From: an uncultured Prevotellaceae bacterium
GTDB taxonomy: Bacteria; Bacteroidota; Bacteroidia; Bacteroidales; Bacteroidaceae
Length of the DNA: 64,000 nt
Assembly: GCA_902790625.1 (NCBI GenBank)
Contig: CADASP010000009.1
Span: forward strand, 157,930 to 221,929
Direction: 5' to 3'
Shown here piece by piece: positions 40,850 to 49,674 of the stretch. Within the stretch, counting starts at the first letter, position 1, and each line of letters begins with the position of its first letter. The notes beneath the pieces were generated by a model that searched no databases, had not been told where the DNA came from, and worked only from the letters and a program-made list of their open reading frames with translations. The position numbers and the translations under genes are program-made.

Positions 40850-41450
40850 GGTGGGGGTCTGTAGCTATTAGCAACTTTGATTCAAGAGAACGTCAAATAG
40901 GGCACTCTATGTTCAAAATCGGAATAGACCTGACGAGTCGTTTCTTTTTGAAAGATATTGACAAAATGGCCATTTAACCCCTCTGTAATTCAAAAATTCT
41001 GCGCGGAAAAACTTTTGGTCGAAAATTTTCGAGTTTTGAGAGGGTTTGCTAAATAATTGCCATTCAACCGATTGGAATGGATTTGGCGAAAAATGGGCAT
41101 CGCTGGTTTTAAAAAGTCAACGCCGAAAAAAAATTTGGCGTTGCCGTTTTATTTTTCGGTGTGCTTACAAAACCACGAAAGGACACCAAATAGAGGCCAA
41201 AAATGTGCACAAAACCATGGTGCGTGTGCAAAAATTTGGCTTTTCCCCCTCGGTTTTCTATCCGACAAGGACTGAACAATGCTACCAAACGGGTCTTTTT
41301 CGCGCCAGAATGCCTCGGATCCGTGAACAAATTTTGTTTTGAAAAATTTTGACATTTTCCCCAATCTTTAGCTATCTGGTGTTCTATTTTGTAACAACTC
41401 AGTTCGCTACGGGTGCCCCCGCGCTCCAGTCGGTTTCATGCGTGCATTCG
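40850..41450. other. Gene-poor stretch
   Basis: AT-rich DNA with many AAAATTT-type runs. The short frames on both strands lack codon bias or recognisable motifs. I see no gene, RNA or clear terminator. Confidence 0.5.
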
Positions 41451-41519
41451 GTAGGGACGGACCTTGTGTCCGTCCGCAAGCAATTTGCCCACGTGGACGG
41501 ACACAAAGTCCGTCCCTAC
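41451..41519. repeat. 25-bp inverted repeat (GTAGGGACGGAC type)
   Basis: Arms at 41451-41475 and 41495-41519 are complementary with one mismatch. A related short copy of TGTAGGGACAGAGCATGCCT is at about 52785. Confidence 0.8.
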
Positions 41520-41725
41520 AGTGCCGTTCGGGCGGCAAACCTGCTCAGTCGGATCGCAAATCCGACTGACGGCGTAGGTAATTCTTGTTAGAAAAACAGA
41601 TAAAAACAAAAAACACAGATAAGTAATGAATAAATAATAAATTCTTGCCTTGCAAGCGACCTAAGGTCGAGCGGGGACAAAATAGCTCTGAATGCAATTT
41701 GTATGCTCAACGGAGTCGCAGCAGA

Positions 41726-41988
41726 AAGCCCCGGAGGGGCGACGGAGTACAGGCAGGGGCATCGCCCCTGTGAAAGCAAAGGGAACAAAAGCCCCGGAGG
41801 GGCGACGGAACATCCTGTCAATCTTTTGGGTTTTTACAGGGAAGAGGTCTCTGTTGTATAATTGGTGCTCACCATCAGACGATTGGTGCTCACCATCGCC
41901 TTCTGTCGCCCCTCCGGGGCTATATTGTGGGTGGAGCGCTTTTACAGGGGCGATGCCCCTGCCTATATTCTGTCGCCCCTTCGGGGCT
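41726..41988. repeat. REP-like GC-rich palindrome cluster
   Basis: Two AGCCCCGGAGGGGCGAC units on the left face two GTCGCCCCTCCGGGGCT/GTCGCCCCTTCGGGGCT units on the right, with CAGGGGCATCGCCCCTG modules between. Such palindromes are frequent in Bacteroidetes intergenic DNA. No coding content. Confidence 0.8.
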
Positions 41989-42124
41989 AATACGTTCATA
42001 ACAATCGTCTTAAGTTATTTTTTACACTTTTACTAAAAACCTTTTTTCCAGTTTTTCTTGTTTTTCCCTGTTTTTCAAAATCCAACTAAGCGGATATGTC
42101 TGCCATTCCCCCCGCCCCATCCAA

Positions 42125-42832
42125 TTACAAGCGGATGCGACGCCACAGCCAACGGGGAATGCGCCGCCAGAACGCCGTGAGCAAGCGGTACTTCCAGTCA
42201 ATGACGCGGATATGCTTACGATGTTCAATGGCCCAGACGATGTCATTCGCCACGCGCTCAGGTCGCAGCATCAGGGGATAGCGGAAGTCACCGCTCAGCA
42301 AGTCGGTGTCGACGAAGCCTGGCCGGATGTCGGTGAAGCGGATTTTCAGCCCACGAGCATGCGCCTGCTGCTCCAGCGCCTGCAGATAGATGTTCTGCAT
42401 GGCTTTCGTAGCCGAGTACGACGGGGCAGGCCCCAGCCCTTTCGTACCGGCAATCGAGGTGATGGCCGCAATGTGGCCGTTGCCCGTAGTGGCGAAATAG
42501 CGGTAGGCCTCGCCTATCATCCTGGCGAAGCCCATGCCGTTGGTGTTCACGGTGGCCAGCTCAATGTCTTCGTGCAGCTCGCGGTTCTGCTTGCCGATGC
42601 CCGAAGCATAGAAAAACAGGTCCATGCCGCCTATATTATTAATAATGTGTCGCAAACGCTCGGTGGCATCGTCAGCGGTGACATCGATGCGCTCCGTGGC
42701 CGCCGCCTGCAAGTCCTGCAAGCGCTCCACGCGGCGCGCGGCCACACCCACCGTCCAGCCCTTCGCTATCAGCAGTTTCGCCACCTCGCGCCCTATGCCC
42801 GATGACGCGCCTATCACTATTGCTCGTTTCAT
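42125..42832 (-). CDS. SDR-family NAD(P)-dependent oxidoreductase
   Basis: The product has 235 residues with a Rossmann fold. RAIVIGASSGIGREVAKLLI holds the GxxxGIG cofactor motif, VGVAARRVERL favours NADP, and the active site is present as ITSIAGTKGL (Ser) and PSYSATKAMQN (YxxxK). The C-terminal 40 residues contain a hydrophobic, Arg-rich end (YRLLTAFWRRIPRWLWRRIR), so it may touch the membrane. The substrate is unknown. The promoter at 42852-42882 precedes it. Confidence 0.92.
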   Translation of the reverse strand: MKRAIVIGASSGIGREVAKLLIAKGWTVGVAARRVERLQDLQAAATERIDVTADDATERLRHIINNIGGMDLFFYASGIGKQNRELHEDIELATVNTNGMGFARMIGEAYRYFATTGNGHIAAITSIAGTKGLGPAPSYSATKAMQNIYLQALEQQAHARGLKIRFTDIRPGFVDTDLLSGDFRYPLMLRPERVANDIVWAIEHRKHIRVIDWKYRLLTAFWRRIPRWLWRRIRL

Positions 42833-42851
42833 GATGTTTGTATTTTTGTCG

Positions 42852-42882
42852 CAAAATTACAAAAAAGCGAGAGAAATGCAAA
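42852..42882 (-). promoter_or_regulatory. Promoter of the SDR gene, with hairpin
   Basis: TTTG (42882-42879), 19 bp, TAATTTTG (42859-42852). The -33 box is again inside a hairpin (GAAATG..AAAAGAAAAG with its complement), as at 792-850. Confidence 0.65.
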
Positions 42883-42907
42883 AGAAAAGCTGCTTTTCTT
42901 TTCATTT

Positions 42908-43058
42908 CCGAGTAACGAATTTTGCAGGGCCCAAAATGAAGTCCCGAATAACATGCAGAAGCCTCCTAAACAAATTTGTTATATGGAAGTAACGAATTTT
43001 GCAGGGCCCAAAATGAAGTCCCGAATAACACCTCCTAAACAAATTTGTTATATGGAAG
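42908..43058 (+). repeat. 64-bp palindromic repeat, copies 3 and 4 in tandem
   Basis: Two head-to-tail units (42908-42989 and 42990-43058). Both carry an insertion ending in CCTCCTAA inside the ATAACA..TGTTAT palindrome that copies 1 and 2 lack. Confidence 0.85.
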
Positions 43059-43118
43059 TGCACGAAGAGTTTACACGGACGGTTTACAATATGGCAATGT
43101 GGAAAAAATCGTCGAAGT

Positions 43119-43150
43119 TTTGCTATTCTGCTAAATTATTGCTAACTTTG
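43119..43150 (+). promoter_or_regulatory. Promoter of the Rpn gene
   Basis: TTTG (43119-43122), exactly 20 bp, TAACTTTG (43143-43150), 26 bp before the ATG. Confidence 0.75.
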
Positions 43151-43176
43151 CGCCATCATTCTAAGATTATTGCGAT

Positions 43177-44013
43177 ATGGCAGACGATAGGAAAGAGAGA
43201 TACATCAATCCATACACCGACTTTGGTTTTAAGAAGTTGTTCGGTACTGAGATGAACAAAGACTTGCTCATCAGTTTTCTTAATGCCCTGTTCCACGACG
43301 AACAGGTCATCAAGGATGTGAAGTATCTTAACAGCGAAAAACTTGGAGAGGGTTATGGCGACCGCAAGGCCATCTTCGACGTGTACTGCGAAAATGAGGA
43401 TGGCGAAAAGTTTATTGTGGAGATGCAGAAGGTGGAACAGCGATATTTCAAGGACCGCAGCGTGTTCTATTCCACTTTCCCTATCGGTGAGCAAGGCCAA
43501 CGTGGCTCTGACTGGGACTTCAATCTGAAGAGCGTTTACACTGTTGGCATTCTGAACTTCGTATTTCCCGATGATGAATACGATGAAGAATGCTATCACC
43601 ACGAAGTAAAGCTGATGGACACGAAGGACAAACATGTGTTCTTTGACAAGCTGACATTCGTCTATCTCGAAATGCCGAAGTTCAACAAGGCCGATGACCA
43701 GCTGGAGAACATGTTTGACAAGTGGCTCTTTGTGCTCCGTAACCTTTCTCGTCTATTGGAACGTCCAGCAGCCTTACAGGAGCGTGTTTTCGAGAAACTC
43801 TTCAAACAGGCCGAGATAGCCAGGTTTTCTCCAGAGGAACGTCAGGACTATGAGGAGAGCGTTAAGATTTATCGTGACTTGAAAAACTCAATAGATACAG
43901 CCGTATGGAAGGACAAAGTGCAGATAGCCCGTCGGATGAAGGCTAAGGGCTATGCTGTCGAGGATATTGCCGAAATTACTGGCCTCACGGCAGAGGAAAT
44001 CGAGAAGCTGTAA
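43177..44013 (+). CDS. Rpn-family recombination-promoting nuclease / putative transposase
   Basis: The product has 278 residues. The N-terminal PD-(D/E)XK nuclease shows INPYTDFGFKKLFGTEMNKD, then the catalytic motif KAIFDVYCENEDGEKFIVEM (Asp, then Glu in VEMQ), and the helix RSVFYSTFPIGEQG. The C-terminal half (LTFVYLEMPKFNK, ERPAALQERVF, ARRMKAKGYAVEDIAEITGL) matches the fragment at 1319-1744. Relatives include RpnA-type proteins that promote RecA-independent recombination and may act in defence. It appears intact. A strong promoter lies at 43119-43150. Confidence 0.9.
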   Translation: MADDRKERYINPYTDFGFKKLFGTEMNKDLLISFLNALFHDEQVIKDVKYLNSEKLGEGYGDRKAIFDVYCENEDGEKFIVEMQKVEQRYFKDRSVFYSTFPIGEQGQRGSDWDFNLKSVYTVGILNFVFPDDEYDEECYHHEVKLMDTKDKHVFFDKLTFVYLEMPKFNKADDQLENMFDKWLFVLRNLSRLLERPAALQERVFEKLFKQAEIARFSPEERQDYEESVKIYRDLKNSIDTAVWKDKVQIARRMKAKGYAVEDIAEITGLTAEEIEKL

Positions 44014-44062
44014 AATGTAGCCCATTATCACACGAAAACCTATAATAAACAACTGAAACAAC

Positions 44063-45655
44063 ATGAAAAGAACCATCGTGAGCGCCGCCATCGCCATCTG
44101 CATGGCCGTGGGGGCTTCGGGGCAGAATGCCAGCGTGACCATCCACACCCAGCAGGGTAGTCAGAAAATCAACAAGGAGATATACGGACAGTTCTCCGAG
44201 CACCTCGGCTCGTGCATCTACGGCGGCCTATGGGTGGGCGAAGACTCCAAGATTCCCAACATCAAGGGCTACCGCAAGGATGTCTTCGAGGCATTGAAGG
44301 CCCTGAAGGTACCCGTGATGCGCTGGCCGGGCGGATGCTTTGCCGACGACTACCACTGGATGGACGGCATAGGACCGAAGAAGGACCGCCCGTCGCTGCG
44401 CAACAACAACTGGGGCGGCACCATCGAAGACAACAGCTTTGGCACACACGAGTTTCTGAACCTATGCGAGATGCTGGGCTGCGAACCCTACATCAGCGGC
44501 AACGTGGGTTCGGGCACGGTGAAAGAGATGGCACAGTGGGTAGAGTACATGACCAGCGACGGCGACACGCCAATGGCACGTCTGCGCCGACAGAACGGAC
44601 GCGACAAGGCATGGCACGTGAAATACTTCGGCATAGGCAACGAGGCTTGGGGATGCGGAGGCAACATGACACCCGAATACTACAGCAACGAGTTCCGCAA
44701 GTTCAACACCTACCTGCGCGACTACACGGGCAACCGACTCTATCGCATCGCCAGCGGTGCCAGCGACTACGACTACAACTGGACTACCGTGCTCATGAAC
44801 AACATCGGCCAACAGATGAACGGCGTGAGCCTGCACTACTACACCTGCTCGGGATGGAGCGGGTCGAAGGGGTCGGCCACGCAGTTCGACAACGACCAAT
44901 ACTACTGGGCGCTGGGCAAGTGCCTGGAGATTGAGGAGGTCATCAAGAAGCACAAAGCCATCATGGACGAGAAAGACCCTGAAGGACGCATCGGGCTGCT
45001 CGTCGACGAGTGGGGAACCTGGTGGGACGAGGAGCCGGGCACCGTGGCCGGACACCTCTATCAGCAGAACGCCCTGCGCGACGCCTTCGTGGCTGCGCTG
45101 TCGCTCAACGTGTTCCACAAATATACCGACCGCGTGAAGATGGCCAACATCGCTCAGGTGGTGAACGTGCTGCAATCGATGATACTCACCGACCAGGAGG
45201 GCACGGGCCACATGGTGCTCACACCCACCTACCACGTGTTCGAGATGTACACGCCGTTCATGGAAGCCACCTATCTGCCCACCGACCTGCAGACGGAAAT
45301 CATCCCCGTGAGCAAGGCCTACTTCAAGCAAAAGGAGAACGCCCAGGATGCTGGCTACCGCCCCTGTCCCATCATCTCCACTTCGGCCGCCAAGACGCAG
45401 GATGGCAGCATCGTTTTGTCGCTGACCAATGTCTCGCTCGACAAGGAGCAGACCGTCAGCGTGAACCTCGACGGCTACAAGGCCAAGAGCGTCAGCGGAC
45501 GCATCCTCACCAGCAAGAGGGCCGACGACTACAACGACTTCCAGAATCCCAACCGCGTGCAGCCCCAAGCCTTCAGCGGTGCCAAGCTGGCCAAGGACGG
45601 CTCCCTCAGCGTGAAACTGCCGGCACACAGCATCGTGGTGCTCAGCATCAAATGA
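44063..45655 (+). CDS. GH51 alpha-L-arabinofuranosidase
   Basis: The product has 530 residues with signal peptide MKRTIVSAAIAICMAVGASG. It releases arabinofuranose from arabinan or arabinoxylan in the periplasm. GH51 features: INKEIYGQFSEHLGSCIYGG, MRWPGGCFADDYHWMDGIGP, the acid/base glutamate in FGIGNEAWGCGG, and the nucleophile glutamate in GLLVDEWGTWWD. The C-terminal beta-sandwich is SISTSAAKTQDG-like to the end. It follows the Rpn gene by about 50 bp and is not part of an evident Sus-type locus, although GH43 and GH97 lie nearby. Confidence 0.94.
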   Translation: MKRTIVSAAIAICMAVGASGQNASVTIHTQQGSQKINKEIYGQFSEHLGSCIYGGLWVGEDSKIPNIKGYRKDVFEALKALKVPVMRWPGGCFADDYHWMDGIGPKKDRPSLRNNNWGGTIEDNSFGTHEFLNLCEMLGCEPYISGNVGSGTVKEMAQWVEYMTSDGDTPMARLRRQNGRDKAWHVKYFGIGNEAWGCGGNMTPEYYSNEFRKFNTYLRDYTGNRLYRIASGASDYDYNWTTVLMNNIGQQMNGVSLHYYTCSGWSGSKGSATQFDNDQYYWALGKCLEIEEVIKKHKAIMDEKDPEGRIGLLVDEWGTWWDEEPGTVAGHLYQQNALRDAFVAALSLNVFHKYTDRVKMANIAQVVNVLQSMILTDQEGTGHMVLTPTYHVFEMYTPFMEATYLPTDLQTEIIPVSKAYFKQKENAQDAGYRPCPIISTSAAKTQDGSIVLSLTNVSLDKEQTVSVNLDGYKAKSVSGRILTSKRADDYNDFQNPNRVQPQAFSGAKLAKDGSLSVKLPAHSIVVLSIK

Positions 45656-45698
45656 AGCCTGAACGAGAGGGGGGCTCAATAGTTTGGCACCCTCAGGG

Positions 45699-45752
45699 TT
45701 TGGACGATAGTTTCGAAGCAAAGCATGTTGCAACGTTACACTATCGTCCAAA
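45699..45752. terminator. Hairpin with TTTGGACGATAGT arms
   Basis: TTTGGACGATAGT (45699-45711) pairs perfectly with 45740-45752, followed by AAACTCCT units. It sits after GH51 and before radA. The same core is found at 19355-19400. Terminator function is inferred. Confidence 0.5.
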
Positions 45753-45796
45753 CTCCTAAACTCCTAAACTCCTCCAAACTTCAATCAAATCACACC

Positions 45797-47212
45797 ATGG
45801 CAAAAGACAAGACAGCCTACGTTTGCTCCAACTGCGGGCAGGAGTCGGCCAAGTGGATAGGCAAATGCCCGGCTTGCGGTCAGTGGAACACGTTCAAGGA
45901 AATAAAGGTGGCTGCCGACACGGGTCGTGTGGCAGCCACCAACGCCGCCGCCCGTGCTGGCCATGAGCTGCGTACCACTCGCCCCATGAGGCTACGCGAG
46001 ATCGTCAGCACCGAGGAGCGCCGCATCTCTATGCTCGACGACGAGCTGAACCGCACGCTGGGCGGTGGCTTGGTGCCAGGCAGCATCGTGCTGCTGGGCG
46101 GCGAGCCAGGCATCGGCAAGTCGACGCTGTCGTTGCAGACCATGCTGCGCCTGAGCATGGGCGACGGCTCCATGGCCAAGGGATTGCGAATACTATATGT
46201 GAGTGGCGAGGAGAGCGCCCACCAACTGAAGATGCGCGCCGAACGCATCAACCCGGCAGCCATGCAGTCGGATGGCTTTCTCATCCTGTGCGAGAACTCG
46301 CTCGAAGCCATCTTCCAGCACATCAAGGAGGTGGAGCCCGACCTGGTGGTGATCGATTCCATACAGACGGTGGCCACCGACGAGGTGGAGTCGAGTGCCG
46401 GCTCGGTGGCGCAGGTACGCGAGTGTGCCGCCGCCTTGCTCCGCTTTGCCAAGACCAGCGGCGTGCCCGTCATCCTCATCGGCCACATCACAAAAGAGGG
46501 CACACTGGCAGGGCCGAAGATTCTGGAGCACATTGTCGACACCGTGATACAATTCGAAGGCGACCAGCACTACATGTACCGCATCCTGCGCTCCATCAAG
46601 AACCGCTTTGGCAGCACCAGCGAGCTGGGCATCTACGAGATGCGCCAGGATGGGCTGCGCCCCGTCTCCAACCCCTCGGAGCTGCTGCTCAGCGAGGAGC
46701 ACGACGGCCTGTCGGGCGTGGCCATCAGCGCCGCCATCGAGGGTGTGCGCCCATTCCTGATGGAGACGCAAGCCCTGGTGTCGAGTGCCGCCTACGGCAC
46801 GCCACAGCGCCAAGCCACGGGCTTCGACCAGCGCCGACTGAACATGCTGCTGGCCGTGCTCGAGAAGCGTGTGGGCTTCAAACTGATGCAAAAGGATGTG
46901 TTTATCAATATCGCCGGTGGCCTCCGCGTCACCGACATGGCGATGGACTTGAGCATCATCGCCGCCGTGCTGTCGAGCAATGTCGACACCCCCATCGAGA
47001 GCGGCTGGTGCATGTGTGGCGAGGTGGGCCTCTCGGGCGAGGTGCGCCCCGTGAGCCGCATCGAGCAGCGCGTGCAAGAGGCCGCCAAGCTGGGCTTCCA
47101 CCACATCATCATCCCGCGCAGCAACATGCGGGCATTTGCCAACAAGCAGATGCCCATCGAGCTGCATCCCGTGCGCAAGGTAGAGGAAGCCCTCCGCACC
47201 CTCTTCGGATGA
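45797..47212 (+). CDS. radA: DNA repair protein RadA
   Basis: RecA-like ATPase that drives branch migration during recombination. The start at 45797 puts the zinc finger first (YVCSNCGQESAKWIGKCPAC). Then come Walker A (LLGGEPGIGKSTLSLQTML), Walker B (DLVVIDSIQTV), the RadA KNRFG motif (SIKNRFGSTSELGIYEM), and a C-terminal Lon-like domain (KDVFINIAGGLRVTDMAMDL). The product is 471 residues, the normal length. Upstream codons to 45725 are not conserved. Confidence 0.97.
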   Translation: MAKDKTAYVCSNCGQESAKWIGKCPACGQWNTFKEIKVAADTGRVAATNAAARAGHELRTTRPMRLREIVSTEERRISMLDDELNRTLGGGLVPGSIVLLGGEPGIGKSTLSLQTMLRLSMGDGSMAKGLRILYVSGEESAHQLKMRAERINPAAMQSDGFLILCENSLEAIFQHIKEVEPDLVVIDSIQTVATDEVESSAGSVAQVRECAAALLRFAKTSGVPVILIGHITKEGTLAGPKILEHIVDTVIQFEGDQHYMYRILRSIKNRFGSTSELGIYEMRQDGLRPVSNPSELLLSEEHDGLSGVAISAAIEGVRPFLMETQALVSSAAYGTPQRQATGFDQRRLNMLLAVLEKRVGFKLMQKDVFINIAGGLRVTDMAMDLSIIAAVLSSNVDTPIESGWCMCGEVGLSGEVRPVSRIEQRVQEAAKLGFHHIIIPRSNMRAFANKQMPIELHPVRKVEEALRTLFG

Positions 47213-47230
47213 GAGCGTTTTTTCTATATA

Positions 47231-47296
47231 ATGACGAAAACTCGAAATAGCGTTATAACGCCATCACGTTATAACGCTATTTCGAGTTTTCGTCAT
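47231..47296. terminator. Perfect 30-bp palindrome, probable bidirectional terminator
   Basis: Arms 47231-47260 and 47267-47296 are exactly complementary around a 6-base loop CCATCA. It sits 18 bp after radA and 6 bp before the end of the convergent FKBP gene. There is no U-run outside the arms, so termination is inferred from position. Confidence 0.7.
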
Positions 47297-47302
47297 TCGC
47301 AA

Positions 47303-47956
47303 TTATCTTCGCATACGACTGCTCCACGTGGGCATAGCCGTGCCTGCGGGGCTGAAGTCGATGAGCATCACGTCGAAGATGAGGGTGCTATAAGCGGGGA
47401 CGCTACCGCTGCTGGTGCCGCTCTCGCCATAGCCCAGGTCGCTGGGGATGACGATGCGCCAGCAATCGCCGCGATGCATGTGCTGCAAGGCGGTAGCATA
47501 GCCCTCGACGGTGGTCGACACGAGCATCTTGGCCGTGGAAGCGGTGCGGATAGAGAAATCGCCGCCAACGGTGGTGTCGAAGACGTAGCCCTCGGGGAAC
47601 GTGGCCGAAGGAATCAGACGACCCTGATAAATCACGCGCACACTGTCGGTGAAGTTGGGAGTGCCGTCGCCGTCGCCCTTGCTAATCACCTTGGCATAGA
47701 TATAGTCGGTGGCATTCCCCTCTATGCCCGGCGCCAGCGAGTATTTGGCTATTCGCTGCCACTGGCTGGGGGCCTGCCGCAGCGAGTCGGCCAACGAGGC
47801 GAAGTAGACCTCGTTGCGAGCCTGCCAGTTGTCAAACTCGCCAGCCTCGGTCTCCTCCTTGCTACAAGAAGAATAAAGACAACTCAAACAACCAAGACAA
47901 CCCACAATGAAGAGTTGTCCACGCTGTTTAAGTTGTCCTTTGGTAAAACATTTCAT
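47303..47956 (-). CDS. FKBP-type peptidyl-prolyl cis-trans isomerase, lipoprotein
   Basis: The product has 217 residues. The N-terminal hydrophobic segment ends at LYSSCSKEE, a lipobox-like cysteine, so the protein should be anchored outside the inner membrane. The C-terminal FKBP domain contains DSVRVIYQGRLIPS, VFDTTVGG, LQHMHRGDCWRIVIPSDLGY and an AYSTLIFDVMLIDF end (normally IPAYSTLIFDVELI). This is a folding helper for exported proteins. Its start is 11 bp from the end of glyS on the same strand. Confidence 0.93.
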   Translation of the reverse strand: MKCFTKGQLKQRGQLFIVGCLGCLSCLYSSCSKEETEAGEFDNWQARNEVYFASLADSLRQAPSQWQRIAKYSLAPGIEGNATDYIYAKVISKGDGDGTPNFTDSVRVIYQGRLIPSATFPEGYVFDTTVGGDFSIRTASTAKMLVSTTVEGYATALQHMHRGDCWRIVIPSDLGYGESGTSSGSVPAYSTLIFDVMLIDFSPAGTAMPTWSSRMRR

Positions 47957-47967
47957 TGTCTTCCGTA

Positions 47968-49506
47968 TTACAGTTTCTTCAAGAGACTGGTGATGCTCAC
48001 CTTGTCCTCGATGATGCCGTTCAGGTCCTCAATCTTCACGCGCTCCTGCTCCATGGTGTCGCGGAAACGCAGGGTGACGCAACCGTCAACGAGCGTGTCG
48101 TGGTCGACGGTGACGCAGTAGGGCGTGCCGATGGCATCCTGACGGCGGTAGCGCTTGCCGATGCTGTCTTTCTCGTCGTACTGGCAGTTGAAGTGGAACT
48201 TCAGCGCGTCGATGATCTCGCGGGCCTTCTCGGGCAGACCGTCTTTCTTCACCAGCGGCATCACGGCCAGCTTCACAGGTGCCAGGGCAGCTGGCAGGCG
48301 CAGCACAGTGCGCGTCTCGCCATTCTCCAGCTTCTCCTCCTGGAAGGCGTGGCACATAATGCTGAGGAACATGCGGTCGACGCCGATGGAGGTCTCGATG
48401 ACAAACGGCGTGTAACTCTCGTTGGTCATCGGGTCGAAGTATTTAATCTGCTTGCCGCTGTACTTCTCGTGCTGGCTCAGGTCGAAGTTGGTGCGGCTGT
48501 GGATGCCTTCCACCTCCTTGAAGCCGAAGGGCATGCGGAACTCGATGTCGGTGGCGGCGTTGGCATAGTGGGCCAGTTTGTCGTGGTCGTGGAAGCGGTA
48601 GTTCTCGGCGCCGAAGCCCAGGTTCTGGTGCCACTTCATGCGCGTCTCCTTCCACTTGGCAAACCACTCCAGCTCGGTGCCGGGCTTCACGAAGAACTGC
48701 ATCTCCATCTGCTCAAACTCCCTCATGCGGAAGATGAACTGGCGGGCGACAATCTCGTTGCGGAAGGCCTTGCCTATCTGTGCGATGCCGAAGGGAATCT
48801 TCATGCGACCCGTCTTCTGCACGTTCAGGTAATTCACAAAGATGCCCTGTGCCGTCTCGGGGCGCAGGTAAATCTTCATCGAGCCGTCGGCGGTGCTTCC
48901 CATCTCGGTCGAGAACATCAGGTTAAACTGGCGCACGTCGGTCCAGTTCTTCGTGCCGCTGATGGGGCACACAATCTCCTCGTCCAGGATAATCTGTTTC
49001 AGCTCCTCCAGGTCGGGGCCTTGCATGGCGGCGGCATAGCGGGTGTGCAGGGCGTCGCGCTTCTCCTTTATCTCCTGCACGCGGGGCGAGGTGGCCAGAT
49101 ACTGCTCCTCGTTGAAAGCCTCCTTGAAGCGCTTGCGAGCCTTCTCCACCTCCTTCTCAATCTTCTCGTCGTACTTGGCTATCTGGTCCTCGATGAGCAC
49201 GTCGGCGCGGTAGCGCTTCTTCGAGTCGCGGTTGTCGATGAGCGGGTCGTTGAAGGCATCCACGTGTCCGCTTGCCTTCCAGATGGTAGGGTGCATAAAG
49301 ATAGCGCTGTCGATGCCCACGATGTTCTCGTGCAGCATCGTCATGGCCTTCCACCAGTATTGTTTGATATTGTTCTTCAGTTCAACTCCCATCTGGCCGT
49401 AGTCGTAGACTGCGCCCAGGCCATCGTAAATCTCGCTGCTGGGGAATACAAAGCCATATTCCTTGCAGTGGGAAACGATTTTCTTGAAAACATCTTCTTG
49501 TGCCAT
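47968..49506 (-). CDS. glyS: Glycyl-tRNA synthetase (single-chain, alpha2 type)
   Basis: Charges tRNA-Gly. The product has 512 residues. Class II motifs: MFSTEMGSTADGSMKIYLRP, GIFVNYLNVQKTGRMKIPFG (motif 2 area), FRNEIVARQFIFRMREFEQM, and the glycine-site IETSIGVDRMFLSIMCHAF. The anticodon-binding domain is C-terminal (KLAVMPLVKKDGLPEKAREI). The start region EDVFKKIVSHCKEYGFVFPS is typical. The promoter at 49543-49573 is divergent from that of the Memo-AMMECR1 gene. Confidence 0.97.
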   Translation of the reverse strand: MAQEDVFKKIVSHCKEYGFVFPSSEIYDGLGAVYDYGQMGVELKNNIKQYWWKAMTMLHENIVGIDSAIFMHPTIWKASGHVDAFNDPLIDNRDSKKRYRADVLIEDQIAKYDEKIEKEVEKARKRFKEAFNEEQYLATSPRVQEIKEKRDALHTRYAAAMQGPDLEELKQIILDEEIVCPISGTKNWTDVRQFNLMFSTEMGSTADGSMKIYLRPETAQGIFVNYLNVQKTGRMKIPFGIAQIGKAFRNEIVARQFIFRMREFEQMEMQFFVKPGTELEWFAKWKETRMKWHQNLGFGAENYRFHDHDKLAHYANAATDIEFRMPFGFKEVEGIHSRTNFDLSQHEKYSGKQIKYFDPMTNESYTPFVIETSIGVDRMFLSIMCHAFQEEKLENGETRTVLRLPAALAPVKLAVMPLVKKDGLPEKAREIIDALKFHFNCQYDEKDSIGKRYRRQDAIGTPYCVTVDHDTLVDGCVTLRFRDTMEQERVKIEDLNGIIEDKVSITSLLKKL

Positions 49507-49542
49507 AATACTTTATTTTTGTGTATTTTCGATTTTCGCGTG

Positions 49543-49573
49543 CAAAGGTACGAATAAGCGAGCGAAAAGCAAA
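49543..49573 (-). promoter_or_regulatory. glyS promoter
   Basis: TTTG (49573-49570), 19 bp, TACCTTTG (49550-49543). The sequence from GCAAAGGTACGAATAAGCGA onward is nearly identical to 791-830, including the -33 box inside a hairpin. Confidence 0.75.
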
Positions 49574-49590
49574 AGAAAAACAGAAATTTC

Positions 49591-49622
49591 TTTGGTTTTT
49601 CGCTCACTTCATCGTAACTTTG
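49591..49622 (+). promoter_or_regulatory. Promoter of the Memo-AMMECR1 gene
   Basis: TTTG (49591-49594), exactly 20 bp, TAACTTTG (49615-49622), 53 bp before the ATG at 49675. Its -33 box is on the far arm of the hairpin that also holds the glyS -33 box. Confidence 0.75.
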
Positions 49623-49674
49623 TGCACAAAATATGGAATGTGCATTCTGGTGGCAAACATATTTGGCAAAGACG

